A program made the position numbers and the translations under genes. The notes under the pieces were generated by a model. It was not told the origin of the DNA, ran no database searches, and worked only from the letters and a program-made list of their open reading frames with translations. From WLMZ01 sp031367435 (lineage in GTDB: Bacteria; Actinomycetota; Acidimicrobiia; Acidimicrobiales; Ilumatobacteraceae): a stretch of DNA of 64,000 nt. Shown one piece after another: positions 33,577 to 42,511 of the stretch (the stretch's first letter is position 1; every line of letters starts with the position of its first letter). Location: positions 7,583-71,582 of the forward strand of contig JANLPV010000199.1 of assembly GCA_031367435.1 (NCBI GenBank), in the 5' to 3' direction.

Positions 33577-34350
33577 TCAGAACGTGATCGCCGCACGTAC
33601 CTCGGCGACGTAGTCGCCAACCGCCTCAGGTCCGCCGTCCATGAGTCGACGCACGACGCTTGCACCCTGAATCACTCCATCGGCGACAAGGCACGCTTGG
33701 CGCGCCTGTGCGGCGTTAGAGACCCCCACACCGACCAGCACGGGCACCTCCGTGATGGCCTTCAGACGCTTTGCCAGAGCCGTTGCTGAGGCCGCAAGTT
33801 GGTCACGCTCGCCTGTAACGCCAAGCAGGCCGACTGAGTAAACGAAACCTCGCGCTCGTGCAGCAATTCGAGGGAGACGTTCGTCGGGCGCTGTGGGTGC
33901 GGCAAGCATGACTGTTTCGATACCGGCATCGTCGGCGGCGATACACCAGGGACCGGCCTCTTCAAGAGGTAAATCCGGAACGATTGCGGCCGAGATTCCG
34001 GCGCTGAGGAGCTGATAGGCGAACCGCTCATGGCCAGCGTGGTGGACCGTGTTGTAGTAACACATCACCGCCAGCGGTATGCCGACCTCGAGCTCGCGCG
34101 CCTCTTCAAAAATGCTGACCGGGGTGACGCCGGCATCGAGCGCTCGCTGGGACGCTTCTTGAATGATGGGACCATCCATCACCGGATCGGAGAACGGGAT
34201 GCCGATCTCAATCGCATCCGCGCCGGCATCTGCCGCGGCACGAATGGCCTGCTGCCATCCGGTGAGACCACCGGTGACGTACGGCACCAACAGCTTGCGG
34301 CCATCGGCGCGCTTGGCCCGAAACTCGGTTTCCATTCGCCCGAAGTTCAT
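33577..34350 (-). CDS. trpA: tryptophan synthase alpha subunit
   Basis: The 257-residue TIM-barrel protein has the catalytic Glu in A-I-E-I-G-I-P-F-S-D-P and Asp in I-V-P-D-L-P-L-E-E-A. It cleaves indole-3-glycerol phosphate to indole, which tunnels to TrpB. Its ATG overlaps the trpB stop (ATGA), matching the subunit coupling. It is the last biosynthetic gene of trpC-trpF-trpB-trpA. Confidence 0.97.
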   Translation of the reverse strand: MNFGRMETEFRAKRADGRKLLVPYVTGGLTGWQQAIRAAADAGADAIEIGIPFSDPVMDGPIIQEASQRALDAGVTPVSIFEEARELEVGIPLAVMCYYNTVHHAGHERFAYQLLSAGISAAIVPDLPLEEAGPWCIAADDAGIETVMLAAPTAPDERLPRIAARARGFVYSVGLLGVTGERDQLAASATALAKRLKAITEVPVLVGVGVSNAAQARQACLVADGVIQGASVVRRLMDGGPEAVGDYVAEVRAAITF

Positions 34351-35510
34351 CTGCCCAAGATCTCCATCATTTGTGCAACATCTTTGTCGCCTCGACCGGA
34401 AAGATTCATCAAGACGACCTTGCCCTGCATCGACGGCGCCTCACGCGAGATCCACGCCATTGCATGCGCGCACTCGAGCGCGGGGATGATGCCCTCTGCG
34501 CGTGCCATCAGTTGAAAGGCGTCGATGACTTCGGCATCGGTGACCGTTGGGTACTGCGCTCGACCGATTGACGCGAGATATGAGTGCTCCGGTCCGACAC
34601 CCGGATAGTCGAGGCCGGCGGAGATGGAGTGTGCCTCTTGCACCTGCCCGTATTCGTCTTGCATGAGGTAGCTGCGCATGCCGTGCACCACGCCGGGCAC
34701 ACCTCGACCGACCGCTGCGCCACCGGCGGGCTCGACACCAATGAGGTGAGCGGCCGTGTCGACGAATCCGCTGAACAGGCCCATCGCATTCGATCCACCG
34801 CCGACACACGCAACGACAAAGTCGGGATCGTCGCCATCGAGCAGGTCGCGGCACTGCGTCCGCGCTTCGCCGCCGATCACTCGCTGGAACTCGCGCACCA
34901 TCCACGGATACGGATGGGGACCCATCACGGAGCCAAGGCAATAGTGCGTGTCGCCAACGGTTGCCACCCAATCGCGCATTGCTTCGTTGACTGCGTCCTT
35001 GAGTGTTCGACTGCCGCTGTTCACCGCCTCCACTTCAGCGCCGAGCAACTTCATCCGAAACACGTTGAGCGACTGACGCTCCACATCGACGGCGCCCATA
35101 TAGACCTTGCACGACATGCCGAGCAATGCCGCCGCGGTTGCGCTGGCAACGCCATGTTGACCAGCGCCTGTCTCGGCCACAAGTCGGGTCTTTCCCATCC
35201 GCTTCGCAAGTAGCGCCTGGCCGAGCACATTGTTGATCTTGTGTGATCCGGTGTGATTGAGATCCTCGCGCTTGAGGATGAGCCGCAGGCCGAGTGAACG
35301 ACCAAGATTGTGGCATTCGGTAATGATGCTCGGACGCCCCGCGTACTCGCCGAGCAAGTGGTTGAGGTCACCACGAAACGACGGATCTACCCACGCGTCA
35401 CGAAAGGCCGCTTCGAGCTGCTGACACGCTGGTACCAGCGTTTCAGGGACAAAGCGACCACCAAACTCACCAAAGCGACCCTCCGCGGAGGGTTCGGCCA
35501 TGATCGACAC
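34347..35510 (-). CDS. trpB: tryptophan synthase beta subunit
   Basis: The protein is about 387 residues and PLP-dependent. It has G-R-F-G-E-F-G-G-R-F-V-P-E-T-L near the start, the PLP Lys in L-N-H-T-G-S-H-K-I-N-N and the phosphate loop C-V-G-G-G-S-N-A-M-G. It joins indole and serine to tryptophan. GTG 35510 was chosen because AAAGGA is six bases upstream; ATG 35501 and an ATG at 35552 inside trpF are alternatives. It belongs to the trpCFBA cluster. Confidence 0.96.
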   Translation of the reverse strand: MSIMAEPSAEGRFGEFGGRFVPETLVPACQQLEAAFRDAWVDPSFRGDLNHLLGEYAGRPSIITECHNLGRSLGLRLILKREDLNHTGSHKINNVLGQALLAKRMGKTRLVAETGAGQHGVASATAAALLGMSCKVYMGAVDVERQSLNVFRMKLLGAEVEAVNSGSRTLKDAVNEAMRDWVATVGDTHYCLGSVMGPHPYPWMVREFQRVIGGEARTQCRDLLDGDDPDFVVACVGGGSNAMGLFSGFVDTAAHLIGVEPAGGAAVGRGVPGVVHGMRSYLMQDEYGQVQEAHSISAGLDYPGVGPEHSYLASIGRAQYPTVTDAEVIDAFQLMARAEGIIPALECAHAMAWISREAPSMQGKVVLMNLSGRGDKDVAQMMEILGR

Positions 35511-35541
35511 AATGCTTCCTTTCACAGGCTCTGTTGCAGAG

Positions 35542-36198
35542 CTATTCGTCATCCATCCAGTCGTAGGGCATTTCGTCCGGCCCTACGTACTGTTGTGGCG
35601 CCGCTTCACGCGCGCGCTCGATAAACGCTTTGACCTTGAGCGCGTCCTTCTTCCCCGGCGAACGCTCGACCCCGGTGGAGACATCGACACCCCACGGCGC
35701 AACGCGATGCACGGCAGACGCCACATTGTCGGGATCGAGACCACCGGCGAGAATGATGCGTGGCCCTTCGGGGATGTCGTCGACCAGCGACCAATCGAAC
35801 ATCGTGCCCGACCCAGGCGACGTGGCATCGACGAGGATGAGGTCGGTGCCGAACTTGTCGGCACGCCGCGCATCGGGGCTTGCGGCCGAGATGCCCTTGA
35901 TGACCCATCGCACACGCGTGGACACCTCGGCAACATCGGCCGGCGTCTCGTGGCCGTGCAACTGTGCGGCGCGTACCCCGGAACGGTTGATGATGTCGAT
36001 GACCCGGCTCGGGTGATCGTCTCGGAACACGCCGACGGTGAGTATCTCGGGAGGTAAGCGCCGGGTGATGTCGTACACCTGCTGCGGCGCGATCTGGCGA
36101 GGTGACGGCGCGAAGATAAAGCCCACTGCGTCGGCACCCATTGCAACTGCAAATAGTGCATCGTCTTCGTTGGTGATTCCGCAGATCTTGACGAACAT
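35542..36198 (-). CDS. trpF: phosphoribosylanthranilate isomerase
   Basis: The 218-residue protein starts M-F-V-K-I-C-G-I-T-N-E-D-D-A with the catalytic Cys at position 6. It continues G-F-I-F-A-P-S-P-R, with the Asp in L-V-D-A-T-S-P-G-S-G and the phosphate site L-A-G-G-L-D-P-D-N-V. The frame opens 50 codons earlier, but the conserved K-I-C-G start fixes ATG 36198. In many actinobacteria PriA replaces TrpF, so a dedicated trpF is worth noting. The gene is between trpC and trpB. Confidence 0.94.
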   Translation of the reverse strand: MFVKICGITNEDDALFAVAMGADAVGFIFAPSPRQIAPQQVYDITRRLPPEILTVGVFRDDHPSRVIDIINRSGVRAAQLHGHETPADVAEVSTRVRWVIKGISAASPDARRADKFGTDLILVDATSPGSGTMFDWSLVDDIPEGPRIILAGGLDPDNVASAVHRVAPWGVDVSTGVERSPGKKDALKVKAFIERAREAAPQQYVGPDEMPYDWMDDE

Positions 36199-36301
36199 TC
36201 GAGTGTCACCGTACAGCGCCAGGCGCACGAATTCCTGTTCTATTACGGTGTTTGCGAACTGACCTGACTTCGTGGGCAACGACACGGCAACGGCCGACTG
36301 T

Positions 36302-37090
36302 TCAAGGTGCTCCGCGCAGCTCGCGCAGCGTACGGGTGGGGTCAGCACTGGTCACCAATGTCTCGCCGACAAGCACCGCGTGATAGCCAGCTCGTTGTAG
36401 ATCACGGGCATCGGCTGCGCCGCGCACTCCGCTCTCGGCAACTTTGACAACATCATCGGGAATGACTGCGGCCATTCGTACGGCGCGCTCGTGATCGACC
36501 TGAAAGCTAATGAGATCGCGTTGGTTGACGCCCACCATCGTTGCACCGGCCGCCAACGCAGCATCGAGTTCGCGCTCGTCGTGAATCTCGACGAGCACCT
36601 CGATGCCGACGTCGTTGGCAAGGTCGTGCAGTTCGACGAGTTCGTTCTGGTGAAGTGCCGCGGCGATGAGCAACACACAATCGGCTCCCATCAGCCGGGC
36701 ATCGCACACGTCGTGTGGCGACACGGTGAAATCCTTGCGGAGCACTGGCAACGACACGGATGCACGAGCAGTCCGAAGATCGACCACGGAGCCGCCGAAG
36801 AACTCCATGTCGGTGAGCACCGACAGCGCAGCCGCTCCCCCGGCTTCGTACGTTGCGGCCATCTCGGCGGGATCAAGGTTGAGGTTCAACGCGCCCTTCG
36901 ACGGCGACCGACGCTTGATCTCGCTGATCACCGCCAGCTCACCGCTTGCACCGGCATCGCGCAGCGATGATGCAAATGGACGCGTCGGCGCGCACTGGGA
37001 CGCCTGCGCGATGAGAGCAGCCAGAGCTCGCTCGTCGTCGGCCGCGACCTCGCGGTGACGCGCCAAGATGCGATCGAGATACGTAACCAT
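36302..37090 (-). CDS. trpC: indole-3-glycerol phosphate synthase
   Basis: The 262-residue TIM-barrel protein has I-S-E-I-K-R-R-S-P-S-K-G (catalytic Lys and substrate loop), L-R-K-D-F-T-V and V-G-V-N-Q-R-D-L. It closes the indole ring in tryptophan synthesis. ATG 37090 was chosen because the family begins Y-L-D-R-I-L just after it. It is followed by trpF after 103 bases. trpE, trpG and trpD are not in this window. Confidence 0.96.
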   Translation of the reverse strand: MVTYLDRILARHREVAADDERALAALIAQASQCAPTRPFASSLRDAGASGELAVISEIKRRSPSKGALNLNLDPAEMAATYEAGGAAALSVLTDMEFFGGSVVDLRTARASVSLPVLRKDFTVSPHDVCDARLMGADCVLLIAAALHQNELVELHDLANDVGIEVLVEIHDERELDAALAAGATMVGVNQRDLISFQVDHERAVRMAAVIPDDVVKVAESGVRGAADARDLQRAGYHAVLVGETLVTSADPTRTLRELRGAP

Positions 37091-37152
37091 GTGGCCGGTG
37101 ACGCTATCTGATCTGATCTGCTCAGCGCTGCCTAGCACTTGGCCGTGCGCGA

Positions 37153-37458
37153 CTACAGACCCTTGCCGCCGATTGGCTTGGCGAAGGTGAGCTGAGGGCG
37201 ACCACCGAGAAACGGCTTGATAACCGGGCCGAGCGCCTTGAAGCTCTCGCTACCGGAATGCTCGAGGAGCGCGTCCTGATTGTCGTACATCTCGTACATC
37301 CAGAGCACATCAGCGTCGGCCGAATCCTCATGCAGGATGTACATGCGCGTGCCCGATTCGTTCTCAGCGGCATCGAGACCCATACGCATGGCCGCGGCCA
37401 ATTGATCGCGTTGGCCGGGCGCGGCGGGGATCTTCGCAATGACGACTACCTGTGACAT
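37153..37458 (-). CDS. antibiotic biosynthesis monooxygenase (ABM) domain protein
   Basis: The 101-residue protein starts at ATG 37458, with GGAG 9-12 bases upstream. It has the ferredoxin-like dimeric alpha-beta barrel pattern V-V-V-I-A-K-I-P, then E-N-E-S-G-T-R-M-Y-I-L-H-E and D-V-L-W-M-Y-E-M-Y-D-N-Q-D-A-L-L-E-H. The family covers quinol monooxygenases and haem-degrading enzymes, and the substrate is unknown. It lies 62 bases upstream of trpC on the same strand and may read into the trp genes. Confidence 0.85.
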   Translation of the reverse strand: MSQVVVIAKIPAAPGQRDQLAAAMRMGLDAAENESGTRMYILHEDSADADVLWMYEMYDNQDALLEHSGSESFKALGPVIKPFLGGRPQLTFAKPIGGKGL

Positions 37459-37570
37459 GAATCTTCTCCAAAGCGGGTTGCTGGCGGTGATGCAAGAGGT
37501 GACCGTACACACCGCAGCTCCGACTCCGCTAATACACCACTCCGCACGATCGAGGTGCAACGATGTGTCG

Positions 37571-38248
37571 ATGACTACCGGACAGACGATTGTCGTCATC
37601 GAGGACGATTCGAACATTTCCGATCTGCTCGACACCTATTTGCGCAGCGCCGGATTTCGTGTGCTCCTCGCGCCCGCTGGCGAACGCGGCCTTGAGCTGA
37701 TCGCACAACACTCCCCTGCGCTGGCCATCCTCGACATCGGCCTACCCGATATCGACGGCTTCGAGGTGTGTCGGCGAATTCGGTCGCGAAGCCAGATGCC
37801 GGTGTTGTTCCTCACCGCCCGCGACGGTGAGATCGACCGCGTGCTCGGTCTCGAACTTGGCGCGGACGACTACGTGACAAAGCCGTTCTCGCCTCGCGAA
37901 ATCGTCGCTCGCGTCAAGGCCATCCTCCGACGAGGTCAACCCGTGTCCTCCGACGATGCAACGGTCATCAACATCGGCGACGACTTTCAGATCGATCTTG
38001 GCCGCCGCGAGGTACGAGCCAAGGGACAACCCGTTGCCTTGGCGACGCGTGAGTTCGATCTCATGGCGCATCTCGCCAACAATCAGGGCATCGCCCTCTC
38101 GCGCCAGCAACTCCTTGACGGTGTGTGGGGAGCCGACTGGTATGGCGATGATCGCACGGTTGACGTTCACGTGCGGCAGTTGCGCAAGAAGCTTGGCGAG
38201 GAACTACCTCTCGCCACAGTGTGGGGAATCGGCTATCGCCTGGGATAA
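37571..38248 (+). CDS. OmpR-family response regulator
   Basis: The 225-residue protein has a receiver (V-I-E-D-D, phosphoacceptor Asp in A-I-L-D-I-G-L-P-D, Lys in T-K-P-F-S-P) and a winged-helix DNA-binding domain (L-T/A-T-R-E-F-D-L to D-V-H-V-R-Q-L-R-K-K-L and the final G-I-G-Y-R-L). ATG 37571 fits the usual N-terminus; the frame opens earlier over the ABM promoter region. The kinase follows 38 bases later. The regulon is unknown. Confidence 0.94.
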   Translation: MTTGQTIVVIEDDSNISDLLDTYLRSAGFRVLLAPAGERGLELIAQHSPALAILDIGLPDIDGFEVCRRIRSRSQMPVLFLTARDGEIDRVLGLELGADDYVTKPFSPREIVARVKAILRRGQPVSSDDATVINIGDDFQIDLGRREVRAKGQPVALATREFDLMAHLANNQGIALSRQQLLDGVWGADWYGDDRTVDVHVRQLRKKLGEELPLATVWGIGYRLG

Positions 38249-38286
38249 CACTTCCATCACATGAGCCAACCAAACTGCGCGTATCT

Positions 38287-39681
38287 ATGACCCGTCGGCT
38301 CACCATCGTGATCGTCTCGGTCGTTCTCGCAACGCTTCTCGTCGCGGGAGTGGGCACCCTGGTGGTGGGCAACCTGCGAGCACGCCAGACCACTGAGCTC
38401 GACCTTCGTCGGCAGGCGACGACAGTGGCAGCCAATATCGACCAGGTAGTGGAAAACGACGCCGCGACCTCGACCCCCGCCGCTGTTCGCCGACGACTTC
38501 GATTGTTCAACGCGTTTCGTTCCGTGCTCAAACTTGACGGCCTCGCGATCCTCACGCTGCAAGCCAACAATACTTTTACTGGTGACGTGCTACCGACCGG
38601 ACTCGCCGCGAGCGCGTTGTCTGTCAACGAGTTGCGCCAATTGCGGATGGTCTCCGGGGTGAGCGGCAACCTTGTGTTCGCTGCTGCACCGGCACGTCTG
38701 CCGACAGGCAATTTGATAATTGTGTTGCTCTCACGTAGAGCCAACTCCGGGCTTGCTGCATCGCTACGCACGTTCTTGCTGGCCGCCTTGGCAACATTGA
38801 CGCTTGGCGCCGGGGCAGCCATAATCCTCGGACGGCGGCTGACGCGACCCATCCGCGAGGCAAGCGAGGCAACGCGGGAGATCGCCCGCGGCCAACTCTC
38901 CACTCGCCTACCAGAGCCGTCAATGCGACAGAACGACGAACTCGCCCAGCTTGCTCGGTCGGTCAATGCAATGGCAGCCGAACTCGAGCGCGCCCGCGTG
39001 TTGGAGCAGCAGTTCTTACTCTCCGTCTCGCACGACCTACGCACTCCGCTGACATCGATTCGCGGCTTCGCAGAAGCAATCAGCGACGGCGCCAGCGATC
39101 CACAGCGCGCAGCCATAGTGATCCAGAGCGAAGCACGTCGACTCGAACGACTCGTGGCCGACCTCCTCGATCTTGCCAAACTCCGCGCCCAGGGTTTCTC
39201 GCTTCGCCTTGAACGAATCGATCTGATCGCGTTGGCCGCCGTGTCGATTGAAGGATTCCAGCCCGACGCCGCCGAACGTAAACTTCGCATCGATCATGTG
39301 GGTGCGGGCTCGCAGTTGATCGTGTCGGCCGATCACGACCGACTGATGCAAGTCGTCGCCAACCTCATGGAGAACGCACTCAAGTACGCATCCTCCATTG
39401 TCACCGTCACTACCGCACAGGATGCAACGTGGGCGGTGCTCGCAGTAGATGACGACGGGCCCGGAATTGCCAGTGCCGATTTGGCGCACGTCTTCGACCG
39501 TTTGTACGTGGCCCGACACGCGCCGGCTCGAAAGGAGAACTCGAGCGGGCTGGGCCTAGCCATCGTCAAGGAGTTGATCGAGGCCATGGGCGGCGGCGTG
39601 ATGGTGTCGCAATCACCAGCCGGTGGCGCACGCTTCGTCGTTCGGCTTCCGTTGCTCGGCCTTGCCGCACCCTCGGTTTAG
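38287..39681 (+). CDS. sensor histidine kinase (EnvZ/BaeS class)
   Basis: The 464-residue kinase has an N-terminal membrane helix (about residues 5-28), an extracytoplasmic region of about 115 residues, a second helix (about 165-185), HAMP, phosphoacceptor S-H-D-L-R-T-P-L-T-S-I and HATPase N/G boxes (N-L-M-E-N-A-L-K-Y, D-D-D-G-P-G-I, G-L-G-L-A-I-V-K). It pairs with the preceding OmpR regulator. Its stop codon overlaps the glyS stop on the opposite strand by four bases. Confidence 0.94.
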   Translation: MTRRLTIVIVSVVLATLLVAGVGTLVVGNLRARQTTELDLRRQATTVAANIDQVVENDAATSTPAAVRRRLRLFNAFRSVLKLDGLAILTLQANNTFTGDVLPTGLAASALSVNELRQLRMVSGVSGNLVFAAAPARLPTGNLIIVLLSRRANSGLAASLRTFLLAALATLTLGAGAAIILGRRLTRPIREASEATREIARGQLSTRLPEPSMRQNDELAQLARSVNAMAAELERARVLEQQFLLSVSHDLRTPLTSIRGFAEAISDGASDPQRAAIVIQSEARRLERLVADLLDLAKLRAQGFSLRLERIDLIALAAVSIEGFQPDAAERKLRIDHVGAGSQLIVSADHDRLMQVVANLMENALKYASSIVTVTTAQDATWAVLAVDDDGPGIASADLAHVFDRLYVARHAPARKENSSGLGLAIVKELIEAMGGGVMVSQSPAGGARFVVRLPLLGLAAPSV

Positions 39682-40988
39682 AAACCCAACCGCGCGCTGA
39701 GTTCGCCAAGCAGCGATGTGATCGGCACCCGCACCTGCTCGGTGGTGTCGCGATCGCGGATCGTGACTGCGTCATCGTCGAGCGAATCGAAGTCGACGGT
39801 GACACAAAGGGGCGTACCCACTTCGTCCTGGCGGCGATAGCGCCGTCCGATCGACTGCGTGTCGTCGTAGTCGACCATGTACTGGTTGCTGAGTGTTTGG
39901 AAGACCTGACGTGCCAGCGGCGACAACGTGTCCTTTTTCGACAGTGGCAACACGGCCACCTTGTAGGGAGCGAGGCGCGGGTGCAGGCGCAAAATGGTGC
40001 GCGCCTCACCACCTACTTCGTCTTCGTCGTAGGCGGCGAGCAGGAACGCTGCCATCGTGCGCGTGGCACCTGCGGCGGGTTCGATCACGAATGGCACGTA
40101 TCGCTCATTGGTTGCCTGATCGAAATAGTCGAGCTTTTGACCGCTGTGTTGGGCGTGCTGTTTGAGGTCGTAGTCGGTGCGTTGGGCTACGCCCTCGAGC
40201 TCGCCCCATCCCCACGGGAATTTGAATTCGATGTCGCTTGTGCCGGTTGAATAGTGACTGAGTTCATCGGCGTCGTGGGCACGCATGCGTAACAGTTCGG
40301 CGGGAATACCCAGTTCGCGATACCAATTGAGACGCTCGGCGCACCAGTACTCGTACCACTTCGGGCCGTCGGCGGGAGGCACGAAGAACTCCATCTCCAT
40401 CTGTTCGAACTCGCGGGTGCGGAAGATGAAGTTGCCTGGTGTGATCTCGTTGCGGAAGCTCTTGCCGACCTGCGCGATACCGAACGGCGGCTTCTTGCGG
40501 CTGGTCTGCAGCACGTTGGCGAAGTTCAAGAACATGCCCTGCGCCGTTTCGGGGCGAAGAAATACGTCGGCACCGGCACCTTCGACCGGGCCCGCCTGTG
40601 TCTTGAACATCAGGTTGAACGCGCGAGCTTCGGTGAACGAACCGGAAGCTGCACAGTTGGGGCAGATGTTGGGATCGTCGAGATGATCTTCACGAAAACG
40701 CTGCTTGCACTTCGTGCAATCGACGAGTGGATCGGTGAAGTTGGCGAGATGACCGCTGGCCTCCCACACCTGAGGTGGCGACAGCACCGAGGCGTCGATG
40801 AGCACAACGTCATCGCGTTGTTGCACCATGCTGCGCACCCACGCATCTTTGACGTTACGCAGCATGAGCGAGCCGAGCGGGCCGTAGTCATAACTCGAGC
40901 GGAAACCGCCGTAGATCTCGGCCGAGGGATACACGAAACCACGGCGTTTGCAGAGGTTGACGATTTGGTCGAGCTCGGTTGCGGGCAT
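39678..40988 (-). CDS. glyS: glycine-tRNA ligase (dimeric, class II)
   Basis: The 436-residue alpha2-type glycyl-tRNA synthetase has motif 2 (F-R-N-E-I-T-P), motif 3 (G-A-T-R-T) and the R-P-E-T-A-Q-G-M-F substrate loop. An insertion carries C-T-K-C and C-P-N-C pairs, consistent with a zinc site. ATG 40988 was preferred to a TTG nine bases upstream. glyS-recO-prenyltransferase is a conserved actinobacterial neighbourhood. Confidence 0.97.
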   Translation of the reverse strand: MPATELDQIVNLCKRRGFVYPSAEIYGGFRSSYDYGPLGSLMLRNVKDAWVRSMVQQRDDVVLIDASVLSPPQVWEASGHLANFTDPLVDCTKCKQRFREDHLDDPNICPNCAASGSFTEARAFNLMFKTQAGPVEGAGADVFLRPETAQGMFLNFANVLQTSRKKPPFGIAQVGKSFRNEITPGNFIFRTREFEQMEMEFFVPPADGPKWYEYWCAERLNWYRELGIPAELLRMRAHDADELSHYSTGTSDIEFKFPWGWGELEGVAQRTDYDLKQHAQHSGQKLDYFDQATNERYVPFVIEPAAGATRTMAAFLLAAYDEDEVGGEARTILRLHPRLAPYKVAVLPLSKKDTLSPLARQVFQTLSNQYMVDYDDTQSIGRRYRRQDEVGTPLCVTVDFDSLDDDAVTIRDRDTTEQVRVPITSLLGELSARLGF

Positions 40989-41018
40989 AGGCGACAAGGC
41001 TACGCGCGACGCCGCACG

Positions 41019-41738
41019 TTAGTGACGCTCAAATACGGCCACGGACCGCAATCTCCGCTCAATGTGATGTTCGACCGCCCGGGTCGCGTGCGTGCTCACT
41101 TCATGTGATGCCTGCGAAATCGGTGCGGCGAGCGCCGCGTTGAGTTGACCACCGAGAATCATCCGCATCAGCTCGAGTGCCTCCGCACTCAGTGGTGCGC
41201 CCGAACGACACGAGCGACACAGCACACCACCGTGATCCATGTCGAACGCCACGAGGGCTTCGGTCTCGCCGCATCGCACGCACGCGTCGAGCTCGGGGCG
41301 AACGCCCTCAAGCGCGAGGAGCTTCCAGAAGAAGCCGGGAACGACGAGCGGCGAGTCGCTGATCGCGATTGTGCGCAGCACACCGACCAACATCCGGTAC
41401 AGCTGCGGATTCGGTTCGCGCTCCATCGCAATCTGATCAACCGCTTCGAGAACCGCCATGCCACGGGTCATGTGATCGAGGTCGACAAACATGGGAGCCA
41501 ACGACTCGACCGTCTCGACCTGATTCACGATGTCGAGGTCGCGGCCCTCGTGTAGCAACAGATGGATGTGGCTCATCGGTTCGAGTCGACCGCCGAACTT
41601 CGACTTGGTTTTACGCACGCCCTTGGCCACCGCGCGCACCTTGCCGTGTTCTTCGGTGAGCAACACGATGATGCGATCCGATTCGGCCAACTTGTACGTG
41701 CGTAAGACCACGCCTGTGGATCGGTACAGACGGCTCAT
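41019..41738 (-). CDS. recO: DNA repair protein RecO
   Basis: The 239-residue protein begins M-S-R-L-Y-R-S-T-G-V-V-L-R-T-Y-K-L (OB-fold), followed by G-K-V-R-A-V-A-K-G-V-R. A C-terminal zinc-type region has C-V-R-C and C-R-S-C. RecO loads RecA with RecF/RecR. Its ATG overlaps the stop of the upstream prenyltransferase-like gene (ATGA), so the two are translationally coupled. Confidence 0.94.
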   Translation of the reverse strand: MSRLYRSTGVVLRTYKLAESDRIIVLLTEEHGKVRAVAKGVRKTKSKFGGRLEPMSHIHLLLHEGRDLDIVNQVETVESLAPMFVDLDHMTRGMAVLEAVDQIAMEREPNPQLYRMLVGVLRTIAISDSPLVVPGFFWKLLALEGVRPELDACVRCGETEALVAFDMDHGGVLCRSCRSGAPLSAEALELMRMILGGQLNAALAAPISQASHEVSTHATRAVEHHIERRLRSVAVFERH

Positions 41739-42304
41739 TCGATGCCGCCGAAGCGCCGGTGACGATGCGCGAACTCGTTGATCGCATGCTCGATGTGGCC
41801 GCCCGATAGGTCGTTCCACGCGGTGTCGATGAATACCAACTCGCAATATGAGAGCTCCCAAACCAACGATGGCGGCAACTGCGTGCTGGGCCCGAGTACG
41901 ACGGTGAGGTCAGGTTCGCTTGGCGCCGGGGCCATCAATTCTGCAGCCAGGGCGGCTTCGTCGATGACGGTCGTCGATCGAGCGCGCAGTGCATCGATTG
42001 CCTGGAGAAACCGTTCGCGACCATCAGGACACGGGTCGACGACAACGGTGCATCCGACGTGTTCCTCAATGATCCGTCGCGAAGCCGAGGCAGCGGGCGA
42101 GTCGCCGCGCCGATACGGCCGCAGGGTGAGCCATGGCGCGCCAGCTCGGGCGGCCGTGCCGGCCAGGCTCGCGCGGCGCTCGATCCAGCGCGCATCACTC
42201 AGCTCATCCCACTCGGCCAACGTTCCACCAACCACGAGCACATGTCCAAGTGCGGAGACGTCGCGCGCCGGAACGCCGGCATTCTCGGATCGCTTCTTGG
42301 CCAC
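41735..42304 (-). CDS. degenerate cis-prenyltransferase homologue (NgBR/Nus1-like)
   Basis: The 189-residue protein has a GTG start. Its C-terminal half aligns with undecaprenyl diphosphate synthase: D-G-R-E-R-F-L-Q-A-I, I-D-E-A-A-L, E-P-D-L-T-V-V, S-L-V-W-E-L-S-Y-C-E-L-V-F-I-D-T-A-W-N-D-L and the terminal R-H-R-R-F-G-G (residues 181-187). The catalytic D-G-N-G-R-W motif is missing, and R-T-S-G-E-x-R is replaced by L-G-P-S-T-Q-L. It therefore looks non-catalytic but keeps the C-terminal R-x-G type tail, as the eukaryotic subunit NgBR/Nus1 does. It sits where uppS normally lies beside recO. Confidence 0.75.
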   Translation of the reverse strand: MAKKRSENAGVPARDVSALGHVLVVGGTLAEWDELSDARWIERRASLAGTAARAGAPWLTLRPYRRGDSPAASASRRIIEEHVGCTVVVDPCPDGRERFLQAIDALRARSTTVIDEAALAAELMAPAPSEPDLTVVLGPSTQLPPSLVWELSYCELVFIDTAWNDLSGGHIEHAINEFAHRHRRFGGIE

Positions 42305-42451
42305 GTCGTGATTCTCTCACGAAGCGGGCCTGTCCGACCCGCATGAACGAACAGCCGGGCGAGCAGCCCAGCGAGCCGCGGGGTGCGTCGCGCTCACCGA
42401 TCGCCAAGCAACATCACTAACGTGGCCTACCGTGTCGCCAGCTGTCCAACC

Positions 42452-42511
42452 GTCGAACTCAACGTCGAACTCAACGGCGAACTCAACGTCGAACTCAACC
42501 TCGAACGCAAT
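42452..42511 (+). repeat. 12-bp tandem repeat, five copies, before uppS
   Basis: GTCGAACTCAAC occurs at 42452-42463 and 42464-42475, GGCGAACTCAAC at 42476-42487, GTCGAACTCAAC at 42488-42499, and a diverged copy overlaps the uppS ATG at 42500-42511. If translation began at the upstream GTG (42432), the repeat would encode an Asn-Ser-Thr-rich segment. Otherwise it is leader RNA. Confidence 0.85.

Noticed and set aside
36302..37153. A trp attenuator or T-box leader before trpC
   Set aside because: The gap upstream of trpC is only about 60 bases and shows no Trp-rich leader peptide, T-box motif or terminator/antiterminator pair.
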